From Neobacillus sp. FSL H8-0543 (GTDB lineage Bacteria; Bacillota; Bacilli; Bacillales; Cytobacillaceae), in NCBI RefSeq assembly GCF_038592905.1, contig NZ_CP151943.1:3794501-3858500 (forward strand): a DNA stretch of 64,000 bases, read 5' to 3'. A program made the position numbers and the translations under genes. This document shows, piece after piece, positions 44,497 to 54,346 of this stretch. Position 1 is the stretch's first letter. Each line of letters starts with the position of its first letter. Below the pieces are notes generated by a model, which saw only the letters and a program-made list of their open reading frames with translations, had not been told where the DNA came from and did no database searches.

Positions 44497-45429
44497 ATGA
44501 GAGCCGGAATTGTTGGAATCGGAAGATATTTACCCGAAAAAATAGTCACTAATGCAGATCTAGAAAAAGTATTGGATACAAGCGATGAATGGATTCGGAC
44601 AAGAACAGGAATTGAAGAACGGAGGATAGCAGAGGATACTATTAACACATCTGATATGGCATTTGCTGCAGCTAAAGATGCAATTGAAAATGCCGGAATT
44701 TCAGCTGAAGAGATTGACCTCATTTTAGTAGCAACTGTAACACCAGATCATCCGTTTCCATCTGTTGCCTGCATGCTTCAAGAAAAATTAGGAGCGAAGA
44801 AAGCAGCGGCAATGGATGTTAGTGCTGCCTGTGCAGGCTTTATGTATGGAATTGTTACTGCAAAGCAATTTATTGAAACGAATGTGTATAAGAATGTCCT
44901 CGTAGTGGGAGTAGAAAAACTTTCTAAGATTACGGATTGGAATGATCGAAATACGGCGGTATTATTTGGCGATGGTGCAGGAGCAGTCGTTGTTGGACCT
45001 GTTTCTGATAATCGTGGGATACTCGCTTTTGAACTTGGTGCAGATGGGACCGGGTCAAAGCATCTCTATCAAGACGAGTATATTATTATGAATGGCCGGG
45101 AAGTATTCAAATTCGCTGTAAGACAGATGGGTGAAAGTTGTTTAAATGTGATTGAGAAAGCGGGTTTGACAAAAGAAGATGTAGATTTCCTTATTCCACA
45201 CCAGGCAAACATTCGCATTATGGAAGCATCAAGACAAAGATTAGAGCTTCCAGTTGAAAAAATGTCGAAAACTGTGCATAAATACGGGAATACTTCTTCT
45301 GCATCGATTCCGATTTCGATTGTGGAGGAATTAGAAGCAGGAAAAATTAAGGATGATGATGTAATTGTAATGGTAGGCTTTGGCGGCGGTTTAACTTGGG
45401 GTGCGATTGCAATTAGGTGGGGTAAGTAA
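44497..45429 (+). CDS. fabH: Beta-ketoacyl-ACP synthase III (FabH)
   Basis: FabH condenses acetyl- or branched acyl-CoA with malonyl-ACP to start fatty acid synthesis. At 310 residues it has the catalytic Cys in [12 protein letters not shown] (near 112), His in [10 protein letters not shown] and Asn in GNTSSASIP. It is the first gene of a fabH-fabF operon, 42 bases before fabF, as in B. subtilis fabHA (yjaX). Start: ATG after ATAAGGAG. Confidence 0.96.
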   Translation: MRAGIVGIGRYLPEKIVTNADLEKVLDTSDEWIRTRTGIEERRIAEDTINTSDMAFAAAKDAIENAGISAEEIDLILVATVTPDHPFPSVACMLQEKLGAKKAAAMDVSAACAGFMYGIVTAKQFIETNVYKNVLVVGVEKLSKITDWNDRNTAVLFGDGAGAVVVGPVSDNRGILAFELGADGTGSKHLYQDEYIIMNGREVFKFAVRQMGESCLNVIEKAGLTKEDVDFLIPHQANIRIMEASRQRLELPVEKMSKTVHKYGNTSSASIPISIVEELEAGKIKDDDVIVMVGFGGGLTWGAIAIRWGK

Positions 45430-45471
45430 AATTTTTAAATATACTGTTTGGAAATGAAGGAGATGTGTCAC

Positions 45472-46710
45472 ATGGAAAAGCGTAGAGTTGTGGTAACAGG
45501 CGTTGGAGCAGTAACACCGCTAGGAACCGATGTTGAAACCACATGGAATGGGATACTAGAAGGAAAATCAGGAATTGGACCATTAACAAGAGTAAATGCA
45601 GAGGAATATCCAGCCAAAGTGGCTGCACAAATAAATGACTTTAATTCTGAATTATATATGGATAGAAAAGATGCTAGAAAAATGGACCGTTTTACCCAAT
45701 ATGCTGTTGCCTCCGCATTAATGGCTGTTAAAGATGCAGACCTTACAATCAATGAAGAAAATGCTGGTCGTATTGGTGTTTGGATTGGCTCAGGAATCGG
45801 CGGAATGGAAACCTTTGAAACACAATATGAAATCTTTCAAAAAAGAGGCTACCGTCGAGTAAGTCCGTTCTTTGTCCCGATGTTAATTCCAGATATGGCC
45901 ACGGGTCAAGTATCTATTACATTAGGGGCAAAAGGATTTAACTCGTGTACAGTTACGGCTTGTGCAACAGGAACAAATTCTATAGGTGATGCGTTTAAAG
46001 TAATCCAGCGCGGGGATGCAGATGCTATGGTAACTGGTGGTGCCGAAGCACCGATAACGAAAATGTCTGTTGCAGGATTTTGTGCAAATACAGCTCTTTC
46101 TACTAATCCAGACCCAAAAACGGCTAGCAGACCGTTTGATAAGAATCGCGATGGCTTTGTCATTGGTGAAGGAGCAGGAATTGTTGTACTTGAAGAACTG
46201 GAACATGCCTTAGCCCGGGGTGCAAAGATTTATGCTGAAATCGTCGGCTATGGTTCTACCGGTGATGCATACCATATTACCGCACCAGCACCTGCTGGTG
46301 AAGGCGGTGCAAGGGCAATGAAGATGGCAATTAATGATGGGGGCTTAAAACCAGAGGAAATTGACTATATTAACGCACATGGTACAAGTACAGAATATAA
46401 CGATAAATTTGAAACAATGGCCGTAAAGGAAGTATTTGGTGATCATGCCTACAAGCTTGCGATGAGTTCTACTAAGTCGATGACAGGTCATCTTCTCGGA
46501 GCGGCTGGTGGAGTAGAAGCCATTTTCTCAGTTTTGGCAATCAGGGATAGCATTCTCCCGCCAACGATCAACTTAGAAGAGGTGGACCCAGAGTGTGATT
46601 TGGATTATGTACCAAATACGGCTCGTCCAATGGAAATAAAAACAGCACTAAGTAATTCTTTAGGTTTTGGTGGCCATAACGCTACGATTATTTTTAAAAA
46701 ATATGAATAA
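45472..46710 (+). CDS. fabF: Beta-ketoacyl-ACP synthase II (FabF)
   Basis: FabF performs the elongating Claisen condensation of fatty acid synthesis. This 412-residue protein has catalytic Cys in [11 protein letters not shown], His in [11 protein letters not shown] and His in [11 protein letters not shown]. The ATG at 45472 follows GAAGGAGATG; a longer in-frame start at 45448 contains that site. It is co-transcribed with fabH and presumably controlled by FapR. Confidence 0.96.
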   Translation: MEKRRVVVTGVGAVTPLGTDVETTWNGILEGKSGIGPLTRVNAEEYPAKVAAQINDFNSELYMDRKDARKMDRFTQYAVASALMAVKDADLTINEENAGRIGVWIGSGIGGMETFETQYEIFQKRGYRRVSPFFVPMLIPDMATGQVSITLGAKGFNSCTVTACATGTNSIGDAFKVIQRGDADAMVTGGAEAPITKMSVAGFCANTALSTNPDPKTASRPFDKNRDGFVIGEGAGIVVLEELEHALARGAKIYAEIVGYGSTGDAYHITAPAPAGEGGARAMKMAINDGGLKPEEIDYINAHGTSTEYNDKFETMAVKEVFGDHAYKLAMSSTKSMTGHLLGAAGGVEAIFSVLAIRDSILPPTINLEEVDPECDLDYVPNTARPMEIKTALSNSLGFGGHNATIIFKKYE

Positions 46711-46716
46711 CTAATA

Positions 46717-46751
46717 AGTCGATCAGGAGAAATTCCTGGTCGGCTTTTTTT
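46717..46751 (+). terminator. fabF terminator
   Basis: The stem GTCGATCAGGA / TCCTGGTCGGC is followed by seven T residues. Confidence 0.88.
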
Positions 46752-46765
46752 GTTGTTAAACTTGC

Positions 46766-46960
46766 CTGTTGATTGGAGCTCCAGGCACTTCGCTTTCCGC
46801 GGGCAGTCCGGGAGCCTCCTCGTCGCTTCGCTCCTGCGGGGTCTCCCGTGACTTGCTCTTCCCGCAGGACATTGAATAGGCTTCCTTGAATTTCCACCGC
46901 ACGAAGGAAATGCGATAGCATTTTCGAGGAGTTCTTCGTGCCTTCCGCTCCAATCAACAG
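46766..46960 (-). repeat. GC-rich interspersed palindromic repeat, copy 2 (with insertion)
   Basis: The ends CTGTTGATTGGAGC and CTTCCGCTCCAATCAACAG are inverted repeats. The core is CTCCTGCGGGG...CCCGCAGGA. Relative to the other copies, about 65 extra bases (around 46872-46935) split the right arm. Orientation is opposite to copy 1. It accounts for most of the 375-base gap between fabF and yjaZ; the rest of that gap shows nothing distinctive. Confidence 0.88.
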
Positions 46961-47085
46961 AGTTGTACGATCAATAATAAGCTATATTACAGCCATTCTG
47001 GTTAAAAAGTTGCACTTAATGCTTAGAACCACTTCCTTCCTGATTCATAAACTATGAAATAGATAGGATCGCGGGGAGTGAGGAA

Positions 47086-47886
47086 ATGGGAATCATACAA
47101 ACAAACCAATGGTTAGAAGAAGAGTTTAATCGCCCAACGAAAATTTGCAAGAAGCTGCTTCCAGTATTCCAGGGTCAAGAGGAAGAGGAAATTTATCAAC
47201 AGTTATTGAGTTATGGGATGTATAAGCCCTCAAGGGCAACGAAGGGTATTTATGAATCGCTTAAGAAAAATAATGTCTGGGAGAAGGCAGAGCAGCTGTT
47301 TCATACCTACAAAAAAAAATGGGGCGGTCCGGATATACCTATTTATATATTCCCTATCGGTCAGAAAGTGGGTTTTTTTACACGGCAAGAAAAAGTAAAA
47401 GGAGGAGTATCATTCCATGATAAAATGTTTCTCTTCCTTTCTGACAAGGTAAGTGTGAGTGAATTGGAGGCGCTTTTTGTCCATGAATACCATCATGTTT
47501 GTCGATTGAACAAACAAGAGAAGGGGTTTAAAGAATATACCTTATTGGATTCTATCATTATTGAAGGACTTGCAGAGTATGCCGTTTTAAAAAATTGCGG
47601 AAGGAAATATTTAGCCGATTGGTGTACCATGTATACAGAATCAGAAATGCTCCAGCTATGGGGGAAATATTTGCAAAACCAATTAAATAAGAAAAAAATC
47701 GAAAAAGGACATGACGAGCTGTTATATGGCGGTGGCAGGGTACCAGATTTGCTCGGTTACGCGATAGGATATAGAATCGTTGAAAATTATTACCAAGAAC
47801 ATAGATACTCTACGATATTATCATTCAAGATACCAGCAAAAAGTTATTTAGAGGCCGATAAAATTTTTACAACAAAAGGAAATTAA
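47086..47886 (+). CDS. yjaZ: YjaZ-like DUF2268 putative metalloprotease
   Basis: This 266-residue protein has the zinc motif HEYHH (in LFVHEYHHVCRLN) and a downstream Glu in IIEGLAEYAV, the pattern of DUF2268 predicted zinc-dependent proteases. No signal peptide is present, so it is cytosolic. The position after fabF matches B. subtilis yjaZ. The substrate is unknown. Start: ATG after GGGGAGTGAGG. Confidence 0.86.
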   Translation: MGIIQTNQWLEEEFNRPTKICKKLLPVFQGQEEEEIYQQLLSYGMYKPSRATKGIYESLKKNNVWEKAEQLFHTYKKKWGGPDIPIYIFPIGQKVGFFTRQEKVKGGVSFHDKMFLFLSDKVSVSELEALFVHEYHHVCRLNKQEKGFKEYTLLDSIIIEGLAEYAVLKNCGRKYLADWCTMYTESEMLQLWGKYLQNQLNKKKIEKGHDELLYGGGRVPDLLGYAIGYRIVENYYQEHRYSTILSFKIPAKSYLEADKIFTTKGN

Positions 47887-48036
47887 TGGATATTTTAGCA
47901 AGAATAAAAGGACAGGTTAGCAGATAGAATTGTGTGTGTAAAAAGTAACTGGAGCAAAATATATATTAAGGAATAAATTAACTTAGGTCTGCCCATACTG
48001 ATTGACAAACAGTATCTTGAAGTGAGGGGTTGTAGG

Positions 48037-48783
48037 ATGTTGTATCTTCATGATGTTTGGGTAAATTGGTTTGAAGGTGAGGAAAACGGATATAATGTTT
48101 GCCACTTTCATGAATGGCGTAAAGATGACGGAGTGGAACTATTAGATCAAGTTCCGCTGGTAAAAGTCGAAGAGATTCTATTTAACTATATTGAGAATGA
48201 TTTGTCAGAATTACCTCAACAGCTTCTCGATGATATTTTTCAAAAGGCATACTTAAGGAAAAATCACGAAAGAGTTCAACTCGAGTATTGCTTTGTAGTA
48301 ACGGATGGAGTAGGAATATTAGTGGTTGATACAATAGGTTATTCAATTCCCATTCGAAAAAGCAGGCTCATTCCAAGACAAGAACAGCTAGTTTACGAAA
48401 TGATTGCCACACATGATGCGAAAGTATATAACTTTCACCCGCACCAGGACCAGAAGGATTTTCATATTTTATCTCCTGAACCGGTGCTGATGACTGGACT
48501 AACCCGAAAAGAAAGACAATTAAAGCAGCTATTATTTATGGCACTCGATCAATTACACTCGTCTAAGAATGAAGCGGAAGTAAGATATTGGTATACAGAG
48601 TGGTGTCCGGAGCAGTACTCGGCTATCCAGGAGCTAAACTTTGAAAGTGCTTGGCAGCAGCTATTTGAGGAAACTAAATATGGCTGGTCCAAACGGCACG
48701 AAACCTTTTGTGAAAATTTAATAAAAGGTCAGCCATTCTTCGAAAAACTTTGGGAGATGGAACATGGTCCTAAAGTAAACTAA
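48037..48783 (+). CDS. yjbA: YjbA family (DUF3603) protein
   Basis: This 248-residue conserved protein ([20 protein letters not shown]) belongs to the YjbA family of unknown function, beside trpS as in B. subtilis. No membrane segment or catalytic motif is visible. The ATG at 48037 follows GTGAGGGG; an in-frame GTG at 48022 would overlap that site. Confidence 0.87.
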   Translation: MLYLHDVWVNWFEGEENGYNVCHFHEWRKDDGVELLDQVPLVKVEEILFNYIENDLSELPQQLLDDIFQKAYLRKNHERVQLEYCFVVTDGVGILVVDTIGYSIPIRKSRLIPRQEQLVYEMIATHDAKVYNFHPHQDQKDFHILSPEPVLMTGLTRKERQLKQLLFMALDQLHSSKNEAEVRYWYTEWCPEQYSAIQELNFESAWQQLFEETKYGWSKRHETFCENLIKGQPFFEKLWEMEHGPKVN

Positions 48784-48835
48784 AAGCCAGACCCGAAAAG
48801 GTATTGATCAATACCTTTTGAGGGTCTGGCTTTTC
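48782..48835. terminator. Bidirectional terminator, yjbA / trpS
   Basis: The long two-part stem AAAGCCAGACCC-ga-AAAGGTATTGATCAATACCTTT-ga-GGGTCTGGCTTT lies between convergent genes. Confidence 0.93.
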
Positions 48836-48839
48836 ATTT

Positions 48840-49841
<1,002 letters not shown>

Positions 49842-49852
49842 CTAAAAATAAA

Positions 49853-50121
49853 TAAAAAAAACCATCCATCCCACAACAATAGGGACGAATGGTTTCGCGG
49901 TACCACCCTAAATTACTCATAAAGAGTCACTCAGCACTCAGGTCATCAGTGAGATGGCCTGAGAATCCTTTTAACGCAAGGAAAACGTCATTTCCTACTT
50001 TTTCAAAAAATACATCATTCAGAAAGAGGCTCAAAAGTCCATTCTGTATTTGTCCGTGTTTGTTCCCACCAGCCACAAACTCTCTATAACGGATGATAAT
50101 ACATACTACTCTTTATCATTG
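49853..50121 (-). promoter_or_regulatory. T-box riboswitch (Trp) controlling trpS
   Basis: On the minus strand the conserved T-box AGGGTGGTACCGCG is at 49909-49896. It is followed by the terminator stem ACCAT-TCCC / GGGA-ATGGT with a T run (to 49853). Upstream, AGAGAGTTTGTGGCTGGTGG fits stem I, and the specifier bulge GAATGGAC holds a TGG tryptophan codon (50041-50039). Uncharged tRNA-Trp binding should allow read-through into trpS. Confidence 0.93.
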
Positions 50122-50194
50122 CCACTATATTTAATTATTTATATTATAAGTAAATGCATATTAAGAATCAAGTGCGATAATATTTTATCGCCTT

Positions 50195-50380
50195 TTACTT
50201 CTTTTTCCCGCCGATACTCTTCCATCCAGTCTGATACTTTGCGCTTTCGTCTACAAATTGAGAGCGGTTTTTACCCCCAAAAACCTTTTCACCAATACCA
50301 TTTGTAATTACGCCCATAAAGGCAGTAATCCCGATAACCAATAAAGCAACCATTGATAAATCTGCTATGTACCCACCCAT
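50195..50380 (-). CDS. Small membrane protein (61 aa), unknown
   Basis: MGGYIADLSMVALLVIGITA gives one N-terminal transmembrane helix (about residues 8-30), followed by a basic cytosolic tail ending KYQTGWKSIGGKKK. The gene has a GGAGGGATTTTC ribosome binding site. I do not recognise the family. It stands alone between the trpS T-box and the spx promoter region. Confidence 0.65.
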   Translation of the reverse strand: MGGYIADLSMVALLVIGITAFMGVITNGIGEKVFGGKNRSQFVDESAKYQTGWKSIGGKKK

Positions 50381-50909
50381 GAAAATCCCTCCAATTGTCC
50401 AGATCCAAGGCTACAACCAATTTGCACCCTGTAAATCCCCTTACTTCCTATTTTAAAAGAACTTGCCGCTTAATGAAAGGGGAAAAGTGAAATAATTTAT
50501 ATGACGGTTTCTTAGAAAAAAAGGATGTATGCGTTTTCATTGAAAAAGTGTAATTGAGAAAATAAGTTACAAAAGATCATAAATAGTTAAAAAGAACCGA
50601 CAAAAGAAGTTTTAGTGATTCGAATTCTATATGTGACAATCTATATTTTCGAAAAAAAGCAAGTTTATTATTTGAAGAAATATGAAACTTTTTTGCTAAT
50701 TAATCGTCTAATATAGTGTAATAAAAAAAATAACGGTTAAAAGTTGACTTTTATTAAAATTTGAAAAAAGGATACCTTTTTTATAGGCAGTGGTGTATAA
50801 TAAATGATATAAATTACTTATTTATAATTATTTTAAATTCAACCTAAACTTACTTTCATTTTGATATGCAATATATTTTGTACAGTAAAATAAAAAGGAG
50901 TGAAGACGG
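50381..50909. other. 529-base upstream region of spx
   Basis: This is very AT-rich sequence with no credible ORF. It holds at least one ECF-type promoter (listed separately) and a TATAAT at about 50804, so spx probably has several promoters and a long leader, as in B. subtilis. Confidence 0.6.
50683..50708 (+). promoter_or_regulatory. Predicted ECF-sigma (sigma-M/W type) promoter of spx
   Basis: TGAAAC (50683-50688), a 16-base spacer containing a T run, and CGTC (50705-50708) match the sigma-M consensus TGAAAC-N16/17-CGTC. B. subtilis spx is known to be transcribed from an ECF-sigma promoter under envelope stress. The distance to the start codon is about 190 bases. Confidence 0.7.
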
Positions 50910-51305
50910 ATGGTAACACTATACACTTCACCAAGTTGTACATCATGCAGAAAAGCGAAATCATGGTTAGAAGAGCATGATATTCCATATACAGAGCGCA
51001 ATATTTTTTCAGAACCATTATCAATTGAGGAAATTAAAGAAATCCTTCGAATGACTGAAGATGGAACAGATGAAATAATATCCACAAGATCTAAGACCTT
51101 TCAAAAATTAGATGTTAATTTAGACACAATGCCACTCCAAGATTTATTTGAATTAATCAAAGCTAATCCGGGATTGCTGCGTCGTCCGATTATTATTGAT
51201 GAAAAACGGTTGCAGGTTGGATATAATGAGGATGAAATTCGGAGATTTTTACCAAGGAGAGTTCGAACTTTTCAATTAAGAGAAGCACAACGTATGGTTA
51301 ATTAG
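50910..51305 (+). CDS. spx: Transcriptional regulator Spx
   Basis: This 131-residue ArsC-fold protein binds the RNA polymerase alpha C-terminal domain and reprograms transcription in disulfide stress. The redox switch is Cys10-x2-Cys13 ([13 protein letters not shown]), and the conserved [20 protein letters not shown] region follows. Its stability is set by ClpXP with SpxH, encoded at 58038-58907. Start: ATG after AAAAAGGAGTG. Confidence 0.97.
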   Translation: MVTLYTSPSCTSCRKAKSWLEEHDIPYTERNIFSEPLSIEEIKEILRMTEDGTDEIISTRSKTFQKLDVNLDTMPLQDLFELIKANPGLLRRPIIIDEKRLQVGYNEDEIRRFLPRRVRTFQLREAQRMVN

Positions 51306-51332
51306 AAGGCCTTCTATTTGAGGGCCTTTTTT
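51304..51332 (+). terminator. spx terminator
   Basis: The stem AGAAGGCC / GGGCCTTTTTT lies directly after the spx stop. The rest of the gap to mecA (to 51602) is AT-rich with no other structure noted. Confidence 0.82.
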
Positions 51333-51602
51333 CAATTCTCTTTCCTCGCCTATCGTTTGAGATTTCAATGTGATTTTGTTACAATGTAAAGAATATCTTA
51401 TTACTAGGCAAATTCACTGTTTTTGATAACTTAGTTAATTTTATTTCCCTTATTATTACTTTTGTCATAAAATAAAAGTACTCGGATTATATACTTTTTT
51501 ATCACAAACTTTAGGCATTTCAACATTGGGTATTTGCTTTAGGCAGTGTCTGCTGGGGGTATTTTAGTCCCTTCAATATGGAAACGGAAGGGAGAGGTAA
51601 AG

Positions 51603-52274
51603 ATGGAGATTGAACGCATTAATGAGAATACAGTAAAATTTTATATATCATATGGTGATATAGAAGAAAGAGGCTTCGACCGGGAAGAAATTTGGTACAA
51701 TCGCGAACGAAGTGAAGAGTTGTTTTGGGAAATGATGGATGAAGTTCATCAAGAAGAAGAATTCATGGTAGAAGGACCATTATGGATTCAAGTCCAAGCT
51801 TTAGAAAAAGGGCTGGAAGTTCTGGTAACTAAAGCTCAAGTATCAAAGGATGGACAGAAATTCGAACTCCCAATACCAAATGAGAAAATTAAGGATCTGC
51901 CAGTTGATCATAATATTGAAGAAATTTTTGATCATCACTTCACTCCTAGGCAGATGGAAGAAGAAGATCTTTTGCTTGAAGAGGAGTCATTAGAGTTTTT
52001 AATTGCCTTCAAGGATTTTGAGGATGTTATCATGTTGTCAAATCGCGGAGGTCTTGATGATTTACTCACGATGCTTTATCACTTTGATGGAAGATACTAT
52101 CTATACACTGAGTTTCCCGAGGATTTATTTGAAGAGGAACAGATTGATGATGTTTTAAGTATTCTTCTTGAATATGGTTATGAAACTCAGTTAACCATCC
52201 ATCGAATTCAGGAGTATGGGAAAGAGATAATTTCAAAAGATGTCTTTGCTGAAATAAGAAAACACTTTAAATAA
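51603..52274 (+). CDS. mecA: Adaptor protein MecA
   Basis: MecA delivers substrates such as ComK to ClpCP. This 223-residue protein has the N-terminal substrate-binding part (MEIERINENTVKFYISYGDI) and the C-terminal ClpC-binding domain (LIAFKDFEDVIMLSNRG, YYLYTEFPEDLFEEEQID), joined by an acidic linker. The ATG at 51603 follows GGGAGAGG; the frame extends upstream to 51546 without a good site. Confidence 0.96.
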   Translation: MEIERINENTVKFYISYGDIEERGFDREEIWYNRERSEELFWEMMDEVHQEEEFMVEGPLWIQVQALEKGLEVLVTKAQVSKDGQKFELPIPNEKIKDLPVDHNIEEIFDHHFTPRQMEEEDLLLEEESLEFLIAFKDFEDVIMLSNRGGLDDLLTMLYHFDGRYYLYTEFPEDLFEEEQIDDVLSILLEYGYETQLTIHRIQEYGKEIISKDVFAEIRKHFK

Positions 52275-52279
52275 ACATG

Positions 52280-52314
52280 TGCCGATTTCTGACGTTGAAA
52301 TCGGTATTTTTTTC
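52280..52314 (+). terminator. mecA terminator
   Basis: The stem GCCGATTTC / GAAATCGGT is followed by a long T run. Confidence 0.9.
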
Positions 52315-52335
52315 TTTAAGTAAAAAAATTGGCAG

Positions 52336-53856
52336 GTGTTTAAGCTGAAAAATACAGTAAGGGTTATCCTATTCATCACCGTTCTAGCCGTACTCTCGTT
52401 ATTCTTTAAGGAGTATTTAAAAGGTGGAGTCTTTGGCTTCTTGAGTCTTTTAATTTCGCTATCGGTCATCTTTATTGCATTTGTCATCTTTCTTGAAAAT
52501 CGGCATCCAACACAAACCATCACATGGCTGGTGGTGTTAGGCGGCTTTCCATTAGTCGGCTTTATTTTTTACCTGCTGTTCGGGAGGAACCACCGAAAAG
52601 AAAAGATGTACCGAAAGAAGTATTTTCTTGATAAACAAGCATATCTAACAGTCGAAGGGGAATTCGATCCCCGCAGTGAAGAAAAAATCAGCTTAATGGC
52701 TGAGCATCAAGGGAGATTATTTACCTTGGCGCAAAAACTTGGTAATAGTCCCATTTCCTTCGATACAAAGACAGAAGTTCTAACCAATGGAGAAGAAACG
52801 TTTCAACATATACTCGAACAATTAAAAAGGGCAAGACACCATATTCATATGGAGTATTACATTGTTCGCCATGACCAAATCGGACAGGAAATTAAAAAGG
52901 TATTAATTGAAAAGGCTTCCCAGGGGGTAGAAATTCGCTTTTTGTATGATGCAGTTGGTTCGTGGCAATTATCAAAGGGATTTATTAAAGATTTAAGAAA
53001 TGCGGGCATTGAAACCGTTTGCTTTGGACCCGTAAAGGTGCCTTTTCTAAATAATAAGTTTAACTTTCGTAACCATCGGAAGATTATTGTGATTGATGGA
53101 ACGATTGGTTTTGTTGGCGGGCTCAATATTGGTGATGAGTATTTAGGCAGAAATCAAAGTATTGGATTTTGGCGTGATACCCATTTAATGCTTAGAGGTG
53201 AAGCGGTTCGAACATTGCAGTTAATCTTTTTACAGGACTGGTATTACATGACCAATCATAGCTTTCTAACAGCAGAGTATCTTTCACCGCAAATAGATAA
53301 TGAAAGTTATGGCGGGGTCCAGTTGATTGCGGGTGGACCAGATACGGAGTGGAGTGTAATTAAAAATATCTTTTTCTCAATGATCACTTCTGCTAAAGAA
53401 TCCGTTTGGATCGCATCACCCTATTTTATTCCTGATGAAGATATTTTCTCTGCGATTAAAGTAGCGGCATTAAGCGGAATTGATGTCAGATTGCTAGTGC
53501 CTAATCGTCCGGATAAACGAATTGTTTTCCATGCTTCACGCTCTTATTTTCCCGAACTTTTGGAAGCTGGTGTAAAGGTGTATGAATATGAACGAGGGTT
53601 TATGCATAGCAAAATAATTATTGTCGATAGGGAATTGGCCTCGATTGGAACCGCTAATATGGACATGAGAAGCTTCCATTTGAATTTTGAAGTAAATGCC
53701 TTTTTATTTCGAACGAACAGCACTGAAAAGCTGGTTGCTGAATATTTAAATGACCTTAACTATGCCAAGCAGTTAGAATTAGCTTCATTCAATAAAAGAC
53801 ATATTGGATTACGCCTATTTGAATCGACAGCCAGACTCATGTCTCCGCTACTTTAA
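52336..53856 (+). CDS. cls: Cardiolipin synthase
   Basis: This 506-residue phospholipase-D-type enzyme joins two phosphatidylglycerols into cardiolipin. Two N-terminal transmembrane helices (VILFITVLAVLSLFF, FLSLLISLSVIFIAFVIFL) are followed by two HKD motifs: HRKIIVID (in NFRNHRKIIVIDG) and HSKIIIVD (in GFMHSKIIIVDRE). The start is uncertain. GTG at 52336 has no site of its own, whereas its own bases GCAGGTG lie at Shine-Dalgarno distance from an in-frame CTG at 52345. Confidence 0.94.
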   Translation: MFKLKNTVRVILFITVLAVLSLFFKEYLKGGVFGFLSLLISLSVIFIAFVIFLENRHPTQTITWLVVLGGFPLVGFIFYLLFGRNHRKEKMYRKKYFLDKQAYLTVEGEFDPRSEEKISLMAEHQGRLFTLAQKLGNSPISFDTKTEVLTNGEETFQHILEQLKRARHHIHMEYYIVRHDQIGQEIKKVLIEKASQGVEIRFLYDAVGSWQLSKGFIKDLRNAGIETVCFGPVKVPFLNNKFNFRNHRKIIVIDGTIGFVGGLNIGDEYLGRNQSIGFWRDTHLMLRGEAVRTLQLIFLQDWYYMTNHSFLTAEYLSPQIDNESYGGVQLIAGGPDTEWSVIKNIFFSMITSAKESVWIASPYFIPDEDIFSAIKVAALSGIDVRLLVPNRPDKRIVFHASRSYFPELLEAGVKVYEYERGFMHSKIIIVDRELASIGTANMDMRSFHLNFEVNAFLFRTNSTEKLVAEYLNDLNYAKQLELASFNKRHIGLRLFESTARLMSPLL

Positions 53857-53877
53857 TCTAAGGCTATATAAACTAGC

Positions 53878-54011
53878 CTGTTGATTTCCGCTCCAGGCAC
53901 TTCGCTTTTGAGCGGGCGTGCCGGGGAGCCTCCTCGGCTCTTAAGCGCCTGTGGGGTCTCCCCAGCCCCGTACTCCCGCAGGAGTCTCGTGCCTTCCGCT
54001 CCAATAAACAG
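53878..54011 (-). repeat. GC-rich interspersed palindromic repeat, copy 3
   Basis: The ends CTGTTGATTTCCGCTCCAG and CTTCCGCTCCAATAAACAG flank the core GGGAGCCTCCTCGG...GGGGTCTCCCCAGC and CTCCCGCAGGAG. It is oriented opposite to copy 1 and lies just after cls. Confidence 0.9.
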
Positions 54012-54020
54012 TGGTTTATA

Positions 54021-54079
54021 AACAGCCTAATCTAAAAGAAAATTCGTAACTTGCGAGTTTTCTTTTAGATTAGGCTGTT
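54021..54079. terminator. Very long perfect hairpin after cls (probable terminator)
   Basis: AACAGCCTAATCTAAAAGAA plus AA (54021-54042) is exactly complementary to 54058-54079, a 22-bp stem. TCG/CGA pairing inside brings it to about 26 bp around a short loop. T and A runs in the arms make it a possible terminator in either direction. It sits between GC-rich repeat copies 3 and 4. Confidence 0.75.
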
Positions 54080-54130
54080 TTCTAAAGATTTTTGTTTTTT
54101 AGAGGGAAATTTATTTATATAGCTAAACTA

Positions 54131-54247
54131 GCAGTTGATATACACGAAGACTCCTGCGGGAAGAGCAAGTCTCGGGAGACCCCGCAGGAGCGAAGCGACG
54201 AGGAGGCTCCCGGACTGCCCGCGGAAAGCGAAGTGTATATCAACTGC
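54131..54247 (+). repeat. GC-rich interspersed palindromic repeat, copy 4
   Basis: It has the same core as the other copies (ACTCCTGCGGG, GACCCCGCAGGAG, GAGGAGGCTCC, CCCGCGGAAAGCGAAG) in the forward direction. Its outer ends are GCAGTTGATATACAC (54131-54145) and GTGTATATCAACTGC (54233-54247), perfect complements of each other but different from the ends of copies 1-3. Confidence 0.9.
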
Positions 54248-54346
54248 GGTGGTATTAGCTACAAACTTTACGAAAACAGCCTTTTATTTAAAGGAATTCT
54301 GAACTTCAATCACGAATCTAAGAGAGGAAAGAGAGGTGAAAGGTGA

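Noticed and set aside
46694..46957. Minus-strand ORF sharing a peptide (KSRETPQERSDEEAPGLPAE) with an ORF at 54092-54346
   Set aside because: Both are translations of the GC-rich repeat in the same relative orientation; the shared peptide reflects repeat DNA, not a protein family.
49889..50307. Two plus-strand ORFs over the trpS leader
   Set aside because: They lie antisense to a clear T-box riboswitch.
54092..54346. 84-codon ORF upstream of coiA
   Set aside because: It runs through repeat copy 4 and has no ribosome binding site.
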